Notes under the pieces: generated by a model
What the model saw: only the letters and a program-made list of their open reading frames with translations
Databases searched by the model: none
Told to the model about the DNA's origin: nothing
Origin: Rhodoferax sp.
GTDB lineage: Bacteria; Pseudomonadota; Gammaproteobacteria; Burkholderiales; Burkholderiaceae_C
Length of the DNA stretch: 64,000 nt
Assembly: GCA_029866205.1 (NCBI GenBank)
Contig: JARWZT010000022.1
Location: forward strand, 1-64,000
Reading direction: 5' to 3'
Shown here: one piece after another, positions 1 to 6,715 of the stretch
Layout: every line of letters begins with the position of its first letter
How positions within the stretch are numbered: the first letter of the stretch is position 1
Program-made: the position numbers and the translations under genes

Positions 1-546
1 AGTGTCTAAGCTGCCGTTGTCGTTCAGTCGAACGAGGCTGATGTCGCCGATTTCTGTGTATCTGAAATGACTGTAGCCTGCCACTATCAACTTGCCATTG
101 GGCAACAGGGCTACGCCTCTCGCGTGGTCGTAGCCTTGGCCGACTGGCTGAAGCAGCTTCCCCCCGGTACCAAAAGAGCTGTCCAGGCTGCCATCAGAAT
201 TTAGACGGACCAAGCTGAAATCCTGAATACCGGAGCCGTCGTTACTGGCGCCTGCGACGACGATTTTATTGTCCGGTTGGACTAGGACGGAATACGCATT
301 GTTGTAGAGATTTCCCACCTGCAGGGCCAGCGTGCCCACCTTATTGAACGAAGGGTCCAGGCTGCCATCGCTGGTGAGCCGCATCAGGAGAAAGTTGTAA
401 CCGTTGTCACCTGCAACCAGGATCTTGCCTTCGGCCTGAACGACGATGGCGCTGGGGGCGTCGCCACTAGAGCCCAATGATTTGACGAACTGTCCGGTAC
501 GGCGCTGAAATCCAATGACCGGCGCAATATTGCCTGACGCACTCAT
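1..546 (-). CDS. Delta-60 repeat beta-propeller-like protein, partial (C-terminus beyond left edge)
   Basis: The 182 visible codons encode the N-terminal part of a protein built from delta-60 repeats. At least three units are seen, each with a core like V-x-P-D/N-x-K-I-x-V-A-G, then F-x-L-V/M-R-L-x-S/N-D-G-S-L-D, and sometimes SFGTGGK. Such repeats are thought to fold as blades of a beta-propeller and occur in secreted or surface proteins, but the family has no settled function. No signal peptide is visible at the N-terminus (MSASGNIAPVIGF). The ATG overlaps the stop of the upstream small gene as TGATG, so the two are probably translationally coupled. The frame is open to base 1. Base composition is less GC-rich than most of the window. 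Confidence 0.8.
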   Translation of the reverse strand, partial: MSASGNIAPVIGFQRRTGQFVKSLGSSGDAPSAIVVQAEGKILVAGDNGYNFLLMRLTSDGSLDPSFNKVGTLALQVGNLYNNAYSVLVQPDNKIVVAGASNDGSGIQDFSLVRLNSDGSLDSSFGTGGKLLQPVGQGYDHARGVALLPNGKLIVAGYSHFRYTEIGDISLVRLNDNGSLDT

Positions 547-812
547 CACTTCACCACTTTCAAGGTCACTACCGCCAAATCTGTGGGCAGGGCGAAACTC
601 ATATGCCGCAGGTCACCACCGGCACCGGTAGATCCGCCCCACGGCGAGTCGGTGATCAAGCGGCCAGTGGTCAATGAAAACCCACACCATACATTCGACA
701 AAAAGTGGAGCACAGCGCCCATGGCCTGGGCGACGGCCAGACCTGCCGCGCGCACAGCCTGCAGGTGAAAGTGCCCCTCAAAAACAATCTCACAACGGGT
801 GCTTGGAGCCAT
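546..812 (-). CDS. Small hypothetical protein (88 aa) coupled to the delta-60 gene
   Basis: This 88-residue frame ends in a TGA that overlaps the ATG of the delta-60 repeat gene (TGATG). That overlap and its GC-rich third positions are the reasons to believe it. The product has a mildly hydrophobic N-terminal half with a run near residues 19-40 and ends SFALPTDLAVVTLKVVK. I recognise no family. An in-frame TAA lies one codon upstream of the CCC preceding the ATG, which fixes the longest start. There is no convincing ribosome-binding site. Smaller frames on the opposite strand over the same bases look less protein-like. Confidence 0.5.
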   Translation of the reverse strand: MAPSTRCEIVFEGHFHLQAVRAAGLAVAQAMGAVLHFLSNVWCGFSLTTGRLITDSPWGGSTGAGGDLRHMSFALPTDLAVVTLKVVK

Positions 813-1016
813 GGGTTAGTCACTTTCTAATTGATACGGGCTATGCGGCTATGGCGCCCGGTGGCGACGGCCGATAAAGTATAAAAGAGGGTCACGTCAA
901 TTATTGAATTTCTCAATAGAGACCTGTTTACCAAAATATTTATGTCAAACATGTAATTTCTGTGAAATTACGTTGGTCCGCACAGGGATATCGGGCTGTA
1001 CTCTGGCGACACTGAC
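813..1016. promoter_or_regulatory. AT-rich intergenic region with two inverted repeats
   Basis: No gene is seen here. Two perfect inverted repeats occur: TATTGA/TCAATA with a 5-base spacer at 902-918, and GTAATTTC/GAAATTAC with a 3-base spacer at 953-971. A TATACT box lies on the minus strand at 878-883 and could serve the small gene ending at 546. The repeats lie just upstream of the MNT/HEPN pair, where a toxin-antitoxin operator would be expected; that role is inference. Confidence 0.45.
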
Positions 1017-1325
1017 CTGCACCCTGCCATTGCCCAACACCGCGCCGATGTTTCAGCCATTTGTCAGCCACACCAAATCCGCCGACTAGAGGTTTTCGGC
1101 TCGGCAGCCCGTGCAGACGACTTTGATGCCGAGCACAGCGACGCCGACTTATTTGTCGAGTTCTCACCCGAGGCCCCTCCAGATTTGCATCGTTTTTTTG
1201 GCATCAAGTCAGAGCTGGAAAGCCTGCTTGGCCGAGGCGTCGACTTGGTCGAACCCGGTGCCGTGCGCAAACCTTTTGTGCTGGCCAGCATCAACCAGCA
1301 TCGCGAAGCGATTTATGCGGCGTGA
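1017..1325 (+). CDS. MntA-like MNT-domain nucleotidyltransferase antitoxin; start codon anomalous
   Basis: The frame encodes a minimal nucleotidyltransferase. It has the GSAAR motif, the SDADLFVEF metal-binding aspartates and a third aspartate in GVDLVEPGAV, so the catalytic set looks complete. MntA antitoxins modify the HepT HEPN toxin with AMP at a tyrosine. The frame is open only from base 966 and contains no ATG, GTG or TTG before the conserved domain. The CTG at 1017 sits where relatives have their initiator (just before HPAIAQHR) and would give 102 residues, the usual family length. It is either a rare CTG start or a gene that lost its start codon. The 3' end overlaps the HEPN gene by 11 bases. 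Confidence 0.6.
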   Translation: MHPAIAQHRADVSAICQPHQIRRLEVFGSAARADDFDAEHSDADLFVEFSPEAPPDLHRFFGIKSELESLLGRGVDLVEPGAVRKPFVLASINQHREAIYAA

Positions 1326-1560
1326 CCCTCGTGCATTTCTGTGGGATGTGCGAGAAGCGGCGTTGGCAATCAACCCCTTCATAACAGGTATGGACACGCT
1401 TGCCTATCAAAAAAAAGCACTGGTCCAGGCCGACGTGGAGCGCATGTTTGAAGTGATCGGGAAAGCACTTAACCAGCTCTCCAAGGTAGATGTAATCATC
1501 GCAGCGCAACTGCCCGACTTACTTACAGCGGTTCACGCCTTGCTGAGTGAAAAGACATAA
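1315..1560 (+). CDS. HepT-like HEPN toxin with the active-site segment deleted
   Basis: The 81-residue product starts MRRDPRAFLWDVREAA and continues VERMFEVIGKALNQLSKVD, which is typical HepT (DUF86) sequence. In the family the next part carries the FRN-x-L-I-H-x-Y segment (RX4HXY), the RNase active site and the tyrosine modified by MntA. Here the sequence passes from IAAQLPDL directly to LTAVHALLSEKT, so roughly 30 residues including the whole motif are missing in frame. The product is therefore predicted to have no ribonuclease activity. It overlaps the 3' end of the MNT frame, the normal arrangement for this pair. I regard it as a relic; a non-catalytic role cannot be excluded. Confidence 0.7.
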   Translation: MRRDPRAFLWDVREAALAINPFITGMDTLAYQKKALVQADVERMFEVIGKALNQLSKVDVIIAAQLPDLLTAVHALLSEKT

Positions 1561-1564
1561 GCCA

Positions 1565-1577
1565 GGCCTGAAAGGCC
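1565..1577. terminator. Short hairpin between convergent HEPN gene and rluE
   Basis: GGCCT and AGGCC pair around a 3-base loop right after the HEPN stop codon. The stem is short and has no T-run, so termination is only possible. Confidence 0.25.
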
Positions 1578-1605
1578 CCTGCGCATTGAGCTGCGCCACC
1601 ACCCC

Positions 1606-2136
1606 TTAATTCACCTCCCGCCAGCACCCCGGCGCCAGTCCGTCCAGCGCGTAAGGGCCGATAGCCGCTCGTACCAGGCGCAGGGTCGGCAAACCCACTG
1701 CTGCGGTCATACGTCGTACCTGCCGGTTGCGGCCTTCTTTGATGCTCAGCTCCAACCAAGCAGTGGGTTTGTTTTGGCGTACCCGGATAGGCGGATCGCG
1801 CTCCCACAGGCCAGGCGGCGGCTCTATGGCACGTGCGCGGGCCGGCAGTGTGGGGCCATCTTTGAGCAGCACGCCTTGGCACAAGGCGGCCAACGCGCTT
1901 GGGCTGGGCTTGCCGTCCACCTGCACCCAATAGGTTTTTTCCATCTTGAAGCGCGGGTCGGCTATGCGGGCCTGCGCCTGGCCGTCGTCGGTCAACAAGA
2001 GCAGGCCCTCGCTGTCGGCGTCCAGACGCCCGGCGGCATACACATTGGGAATATCGATGAAGTCTCTCAGCCCTCGCCAACGCCCCTCAGGCGTGAACTG
2101 GCTGAGTACGCCGTAGGGTTTGTTGAAGCAAATCAC
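1606..2136 (-). CDS. rluE: 23S rRNA pseudouridine synthase RluE-like
   Basis: The 176-residue protein belongs to the RsuA/RluB/E/F branch of pseudouridine synthases. The catalytic aspartate is in GRLDADSEGLLLLT, and the second conserved block EGRNRQVRRM is present. Overall it matches E. coli RluE, which modifies U2457 of 23S rRNA. There is no N-terminal S4 domain, as in RluE. Translation starts at a GTG (GTG ATT TGC) because an in-frame TGA lies four codons upstream. A near-palindrome CTCTGTCACAGAG sits just upstream at 2142-2154. It converges with the toxin-antitoxin remnant. Confidence 0.9.
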   Translation of the reverse strand: MICFNKPYGVLSQFTPEGRWRGLRDFIDIPNVYAAGRLDADSEGLLLLTDDGQAQARIADPRFKMEKTYWVQVDGKPSPSALAALCQGVLLKDGPTLPARARAIEPPPGLWERDPPIRVRQNKPTAWLELSIKEGRNRQVRRMTAAVGLPTLRLVRAAIGPYALDGLAPGCWREVN

Positions 2137-2167
2137 GCGGCTCTGTCACAGAGCCAAGAGCAAGGCA

Positions 2168-2437
2168 TCACAGTTGTTGCAGTGCGTCTTCAAACTCCGC
2201 CAGCTCAGTCGCAATAGCCGCGTATTTTTTGGACTTGGCCTTGTTGTCGGACCACTCCAAGATGGCAGCTTCGAGGTTTTCTTTGAAGTGCGCCAGCGCG
2301 GCTTTTTTGACCGTTTTGGTGGGCGACCTCCCGGTACTCGACCACAGATCAATCAGGTCGGACAAACCATTGTCAAAATCTTCAAACGATTGCAGGGGGA
2401 TCCACTTGCCGGTTGTATCAAACATTGTTTCTTTCAA
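2168..2437 (-). CDS. Hypothetical protein (89 aa)
   Basis: An 89-residue acidic, largely helical protein is encoded just upstream of rluE with a 31-base gap, so the two may share a transcript. Its middle contains the lysine-rich stretch KTVKKAALAHFKENLE and its end EDALQQL. No signal peptide, membrane segment or metal motif is visible. A second methionine at residue 5 (MFDTTGKW) could be the true start. I do not recognise the family, but the opposite strand offers no better candidate. Confidence 0.6.
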   Translation of the reverse strand: MKETMFDTTGKWIPLQSFEDFDNGLSDLIDLWSSTGRSPTKTVKKAALAHFKENLEAAILEWSDNKAKSKKYAAIATELAEFEDALQQL

Positions 2438-2601
2438 TTACCACCGCCAATTTTATGCGAGGCCCAAGCCTATGGCGCCAAGGGCATTCGCGTGCGCCAG
2501 CGAGCTGACGCGGGGATTCGCGATAATCCAGGGCGATGCACACTTAGGCCAACGAGAACCTGTGTGCAATTTTTTTGAACAATTTTCCGGATCAAACCAC
2601 G

Positions 2602-3240
2602 ATGTCAACCTTGCAAAAAAATCTCGAATGGCGTTATGCCACCAAAAAAATGGACCCGACCCAATCGGTGCCGCAGGACAAGGTGAACCGTATTTTGGAA
2701 GCCGTGCGCCTGGCGCCCAGTTCGAGTGGCCTGCAACCTTACGAGGTGATTGTGGTGACCAGTGCCGCCGTGCGCGAGCAGATCAAGCCCATTGCCTGGG
2801 GCCAAGCGCAGATCACCGAAGGCTCACACCTGCTGGTATTCGCCGCCTGGGACAACTACACCGCCGACCGCATCAACCAGATGTTTGACTTCACCAACGC
2901 CAAGCGCGGCGGCAGCACCGAAGCCGGTGACGCCTATCGCAAAAACCTGCTGGCCAACTACACCGTGCGTGACCCCCAAGTCAACTTTGAGCACGCAGCG
3001 CGCCAAGCCTATATTGGACTGGGCGTGGCACTGGTGGCAGCCGCTTTCGAAGAAGTCGACAGCACGCCGATGGAGGGTTTTGATCCCAAGGCACTGGATG
3101 CGATCTTGAACCTGTCGGCCCGTGGCCTGCGCAGCGTGGCGATCATGCCCTTGGGCTACCGTGAAGCCGACAAAGACTGGTTGGTGAATCTGCCCAAGGT
3201 ACGCCGCCCCAGCGTCGAGTTTGTTACCGAGGTCAAGTAA
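2602..3240 (+). CDS. Nitroreductase family FMN-dependent NAD(P)H oxidoreductase
   Basis: The 212-residue product has the N-terminal signature L-E-W-R-Y-A-T-K-K-M-D-P followed by LAPSSSGLQPYEVIVV, the FMN phosphate-binding region of NfsB/YdgI-type nitroreductases. The C-terminal G-L-R-S-V-A-I-M-P-L-G-Y-R is the second FMN-contacting region. Such homodimers transfer two electrons from NAD(P)H to nitroaromatics, quinones or enones; the natural substrate cannot be told. I place the start at the ATG at 2602, where family members begin; an in-frame ATG at 2575 would add nine residues. Neither has a clear ribosome-binding site. Bases 2438-2601 upstream hold no gene. Confidence 0.88.
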   Translation: MSTLQKNLEWRYATKKMDPTQSVPQDKVNRILEAVRLAPSSSGLQPYEVIVVTSAAVREQIKPIAWGQAQITEGSHLLVFAAWDNYTADRINQMFDFTNAKRGGSTEAGDAYRKNLLANYTVRDPQVNFEHAARQAYIGLGVALVAAAFEEVDSTPMEGFDPKALDAILNLSARGLRSVAIMPLGYREADKDWLVNLPKVRRPSVEFVTEVK

Positions 3241-3261
3241 CTCCCTTACGGCGTCTGAATC

Positions 3262-3540
3262 ATGTCCCACCATGGCAGCAGCCTGATCGCACTGGGCCAA
3301 TCTTTGGCCCAGTTGCGAGCGGATGCCCTCGGGGTGGCTGCGTTTTGCAGCCAGGCACGGGCACAAACCGAGTTACTGGCCGCTCTGCCGCCACGCTACG
3401 CCGAGGTGTGGCTCGGTTTGCTGGACCGGCTCGAATCCAGCGCCCTGTTCAACGAAGAAAGCTGCTCTTTCAGCCAGTCCGCGCTTCTGGACAGTCTGGA
3501 CGTCTGGCTGCAAAAGGCCACCGGGCAACTCGTCGCCTAG
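3262..3540 (+). CDS. Hypothetical protein (92 aa)
   Basis: A 92-residue frame starts 22 bases after the nitroreductase stop and is read in the same direction, so co-transcription is likely. The sequence (MSHHGSSLIALGQSLAQLRAD to the end) is predicted mostly helical, with alternating leucine and alanine residues and two cysteines. No membrane segment or known motif is visible and I cannot name a family. Two alternative frames over the same bases lack any family resemblance and read as arginine/proline-rich shadows. Confidence 0.55.
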   Translation: MSHHGSSLIALGQSLAQLRADALGVAAFCSQARAQTELLAALPPRYAEVWLGLLDRLESSALFNEESCSFSQSALLDSLDVWLQKATGQLVA

Positions 3541-3615
3541 TTTGTCGCCCGCGCGGCACTGTGGCGGCTGCCGGGCAATTTACACTGCAGCAAACAACCC
3601 AGGAGCCTCGCCACC

Positions 3616-4257
3616 ATGATCACGCTTTGCGGCTTTGCCGTGTCCAATTACTTCAACATCGTCAAGCAAGCCCTGCTTGAAAAAGAGATTCCGTTCACCG
3701 AAGAACACGTCCTGACCGGAAGCAAAGATGAGGCGGTGCTGGCCGACTCTCCATTGGCCAAAATTCCGTTTATTCGCACGCCACAAGGCGGTCTGTGCGA
3801 GAGCGCGGTGATTTTGGACTACCTGGAAGCCCAGTTCCCTGCCCACCCGCTGATGCCCAGCGATGCTTTTGAGGCGGCCAAGCTGCGCGAGCTGATCACC
3901 TTTATCAACCTGCACCTCGAGCTGGTGGCGCGCGAACTCTATGCACAGGCCTTTTTTGGCGGCACGGTCAGCGAGGCGGTACAGGCCTTGGTGCGCAAGC
4001 GTCTCGAGAAAAACATTGGCGCGTTCAAACGCATGGCCAAGTTTTCACCCTATGTGGGCGGCGACACCTTTACGCTGGCCGACTGCGTGGCGTTCAGCAA
4101 CCTGCCGCTGGTCGGGATGGCCACGCGCGCCATGTATGGCGAAGACCTGTTGATCGCCGGCGGCGTCGACTACAAGCCCTACATCAAGATGCTGGGCGAG
4201 CGCCCCAGCTCGCAAAAAGTCAACGCCGACCGCAAGGCTGCGCTGACCAAGCCCTGA
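3616..4257 (+). CDS. Glutathione S-transferase family protein
   Basis: The 213-residue protein has the two-domain GST layout. A thioredoxin-like N-terminal domain (about 1-78) opens with GFAVSNYFN and contains ESAVILDYLE, where E-S binds the gamma-glutamyl part of glutathione. A helical C-terminal domain follows, with GGDTFTLADCVAF as the N-capping motif. An AGGAG box lies ten bases before the ATG. The next gene, a flavin monooxygenase, starts 16 bases after the stop, so this GST probably heads a three-gene operon with that enzyme and an esterase. A role in conjugating reactive products of the oxidation is possible but inferred. Confidence 0.9.
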   Translation: MITLCGFAVSNYFNIVKQALLEKEIPFTEEHVLTGSKDEAVLADSPLAKIPFIRTPQGGLCESAVILDYLEAQFPAHPLMPSDAFEAAKLRELITFINLHLELVARELYAQAFFGGTVSEAVQALVRKRLEKNIGAFKRMAKFSPYVGGDTFTLADCVAFSNLPLVGMATRAMYGEDLLIAGGVDYKPYIKMLGERPSSQKVNADRKAALTKP

Positions 4258-4272
4258 ACCGCTCGGCGTCTG

Positions 4273-5781
4273 ATGTTTGACCCGCCGCAAACCGGCGTTG
4301 GCGGCACCGGCCACGCCTTGGTGCACGAGGTGGTGGTGGTGGGAGCCGGCTTTGCCGGCATTGGTGCGGCCATCAGGCTGCAGCAAGCCGGCGTGGAGTG
4401 CGTGGTGCTTGAGAAAGGCGACGAAATCGGTGGCGTCTGGCGCGACAACACCTATCCGGGCTGTGGCTGCGACGTGCCGTCGGCGCTGTATTCCTACTCA
4501 TTTGCCCCCAATCCGCGCTGGAGCCGCTTGTTTGCCAAGCAAGACGAAATCAAAAACTACACGCGTGACACGGCCGCAAAGTTTGGCCTGCTGGACCGCG
4601 TACGCCTGCGCCACGAGTTGACCGAAGCACGCTGGATAGAGCCCCAAAAGTGCTGGCGCTTAACCACCACCGCCGGGGTCTTTTGGGCGCGCTTTGTGGT
4701 CATGGCCTGTGGCCCGATGCACGTTCCGGTATTGCCACGAACCCCAGGGCTCGACACGTTTACCGGCGTGCATTTTCATTCCTCGCGCTGGGACCATGGC
4801 TTTGACATGACGGGCAAGCGGGTGGCGGTGATCGGTTCGGGTGCCTCAGCCATTCAATTTGTGCCGCATATTGCGCAAAAGGTCCGACAGCTCACCCTGT
4901 TTCAGCGCACCGCACCCTGGGTATTGGCCAAGTTGGACGCGCCCATTACACCGCGCTGGCAGTCTTTGTTTGCCCGCTACCCGTGGACCCAATCGCTGTT
5001 TCGAACTGCGCTGTATTTGCAGTTTGAGATGCTCAACGCCAGCTTGAATTACCCGAGGCTGCTTAAACGCATCCAAACCCAGGGCATCAAGAACATTGCC
5101 AGAGGCGTGAAAGACCCTGCCCTGCGCGCCAAGCTCGTGCCGAATTACTCGGTCGGTTGCAAACGAATTTTGCTCTCCAACACCTGGTACCGGGCTCTGG
5201 CCCAGCCCCATGTGCAAGTCGTACCCGACGTGGTCAAAATCGATGGCAACACCGTGGTGGCCAGCGACGGCAGCAGTTGCGAAGTGGACGCCCTTGTTTT
5301 TGCGACAGGCTTTGAAGTGGCCAACCCGCCGATTGCCAACTGCATCATTGGCCGAAGCGGCAAGACACTGGCCAACCAATGGCAGGGCTCGCCCGCGGCT
5401 TATCTGGGCACCATGGCACAGGACTGCCCCAACCTGTTTTTGACCTTCGGTCCGAACCTTTACACCTTTTCTTCCGCGTTCGTGATCATCGAGGCGCAGC
5501 TTAAGTTCATCGTGTCTGCGGTCACCACCGCGCGGCGCCAAGGCATTACCAGCATCGCAGTTCAGCCGGCGCGCTACACCGCCTACAACCAACAAATCCA
5601 AATGGCACTGCAACACACCGTTTGGAACAGTGGCTGCACCAGCTACTTTCTCGATAAAAATGGCCGCAACAGCACCAACTGGCCTTGGACCACGTTTACG
5701 ATGCGCCGGCGTCTGGCCCGCTTTGATGTCCGAGACTTTGACATCGAAAACTCCATCACTGAACCCAGCCCCACACCATGA
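4273..5781 (+). CDS. FAD/NADPH-dependent monooxygenase, Baeyer-Villiger type
   Basis: The 502-residue flavoprotein has a FAD-binding GAGFAG at residues 24-29 and a second Rossmann motif GSGASA near 188-193 for NADPH. Between them, residues 163-173 read FTGVHFHSSRW, an exact match to the Baeyer-Villiger fingerprint FxGxxxHxxxW. Such enzymes insert oxygen next to a ketone carbonyl to give an ester or lactone. The gene overlaps the following esterase by four bases (ATGA), so the likely pathway is ketone to ester, then hydrolysis. Substrate identity, cyclic or linear, cannot be read from the sequence. Confidence 0.9.
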   Translation: MFDPPQTGVGGTGHALVHEVVVVGAGFAGIGAAIRLQQAGVECVVLEKGDEIGGVWRDNTYPGCGCDVPSALYSYSFAPNPRWSRLFAKQDEIKNYTRDTAAKFGLLDRVRLRHELTEARWIEPQKCWRLTTTAGVFWARFVVMACGPMHVPVLPRTPGLDTFTGVHFHSSRWDHGFDMTGKRVAVIGSGASAIQFVPHIAQKVRQLTLFQRTAPWVLAKLDAPITPRWQSLFARYPWTQSLFRTALYLQFEMLNASLNYPRLLKRIQTQGIKNIARGVKDPALRAKLVPNYSVGCKRILLSNTWYRALAQPHVQVVPDVVKIDGNTVVASDGSSCEVDALVFATGFEVANPPIANCIIGRSGKTLANQWQGSPAAYLGTMAQDCPNLFLTFGPNLYTFSSAFVIIEAQLKFIVSAVTTARRQGITSIAVQPARYTAYNQQIQMALQHTVWNSGCTSYFLDKNGRNSTNWPWTTFTMRRRLARFDVRDFDIENSITEPSPTP

Positions 5782-6686
5782 GCATTCAAAACTTCTTTAT
5801 CAACCGTTTTTTGAAATCGCGGCGGGCGAAAAGCCTGCAGCTAGCGCCCGAGCATCGCTTGCGCCAAGGCCGCAAATTCCTGAACCGCGACTACGGTAAG
5901 CCCCACCCCCAGATTGACGTGCGCGCCGACCGGCTCGCGGGCGTACCGGTGGAATGGGTGCAACCCAAAGCACTGCTGAACGACGCGCAGGCGCCCATTT
6001 GCGTCTACTTTCATGGCGGCGGCTATATCGCAGGCAGTCTTAACAGCCACCGGGACATGGCCACGACCTTGGCCCATAAGGCCCAGGTTCGCATGCTGAT
6101 GGTTGACTACCGGCTGGCCCCAGAAAACCCCTTTCCGGCAGCGCACCAGGACGCTATGGCGGTCTACCGGGCGCTGTTGGCACAAGGCGTGAACGCCGAG
6201 CAGTTGCTGCTGGGCGGCGACAGCGCGGGCGGCAATCTGGCACTTGCCACCGCACAGGCGGTACGGGACGCAAATTTGCCCCTGCCGCGTGGACTGGTGC
6301 TCTTCTCTCCGTGGCTGGATTTAACCCACCAGGCTAAATCCATCACGAGCAACTCCGACTCCGACGCCATGCTGCACCGTCAATTGCTGGATGACGCCCT
6401 GGCCATGTACGCGCCCAGTGTGCCGGCCAGCGACCCCCGTATTTCGCCGCTGCTGGGCAATTTGGAACGCTTGCCGCCCTGTTTGACAGTCGTCAGTCAA
6501 TCCGAAATCTTGCGGGACGACTCGCTGCGCTTGCACGATCAGTTGCAAGCGCTGGGCAATGACAGCACCTGCCTCCCATGGAAACACACGCCCCATGCTT
6601 TTCCGGTGATGGCGCGCCTGCTGCCGGAGGCGCGTGATGCGCTGCGCCAAACGGCAGACTTTATGGCCCGCGTGTTGCGCCGCTAA
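5778..6686 (+). CDS. Alpha/beta hydrolase of the hormone-sensitive-lipase esterase family
   Basis: This 302-residue enzyme carries the oxyanion-hole motif HGGG at 79-82 and the nucleophile motif GDSAGG at 147-152 (Ser149), both typical of family IV esterases. The probable acid and base are an aspartate in SEILRDDSLRLH and the histidine in HTPHAFPV. No signal peptide is seen, so it should be cytoplasmic. Its ATG overlaps the stop of the monooxygenase gene, which implies coupled translation and suggests that it cleaves the ester or lactone made by that enzyme. It ends 29 bases before the convergent acyl-CoA ligase. Confidence 0.9.
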   Translation: MSIQNFFINRFLKSRRAKSLQLAPEHRLRQGRKFLNRDYGKPHPQIDVRADRLAGVPVEWVQPKALLNDAQAPICVYFHGGGYIAGSLNSHRDMATTLAHKAQVRMLMVDYRLAPENPFPAAHQDAMAVYRALLAQGVNAEQLLLGGDSAGGNLALATAQAVRDANLPLPRGLVLFSPWLDLTHQAKSITSNSDSDAMLHRQLLDDALAMYAPSVPASDPRISPLLGNLERLPPCLTVVSQSEILRDDSLRLHDQLQALGNDSTCLPWKHTPHAFPVMARLLPEARDALRQTADFMARVLRR

Positions 6687-6715
6687 GGGCGCCCTGCTCC
6701 GCCGCAGCTACCCGT

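Noticed and set aside
583-877. Two overlapping plus-strand frames of 61 and 67 codons
   Set aside because: No ribosome-binding site or family; the minus-strand 88-codon frame coupled to the delta-60 gene is better supported.
1111-1314. A possible ATG-started N-terminal extension of the HEPN protein
   Set aside because: These bases code for the MNT domain in another frame with a complete active site. The extension is Ser/Pro/Cys-rich and unlike HepT.
2142-2154. Near-palindrome CTCTGTCACAGAG upstream of rluE as an operator
   Set aside because: Single copy and short; chance occurrence is likely and no regulator is suggested by context.
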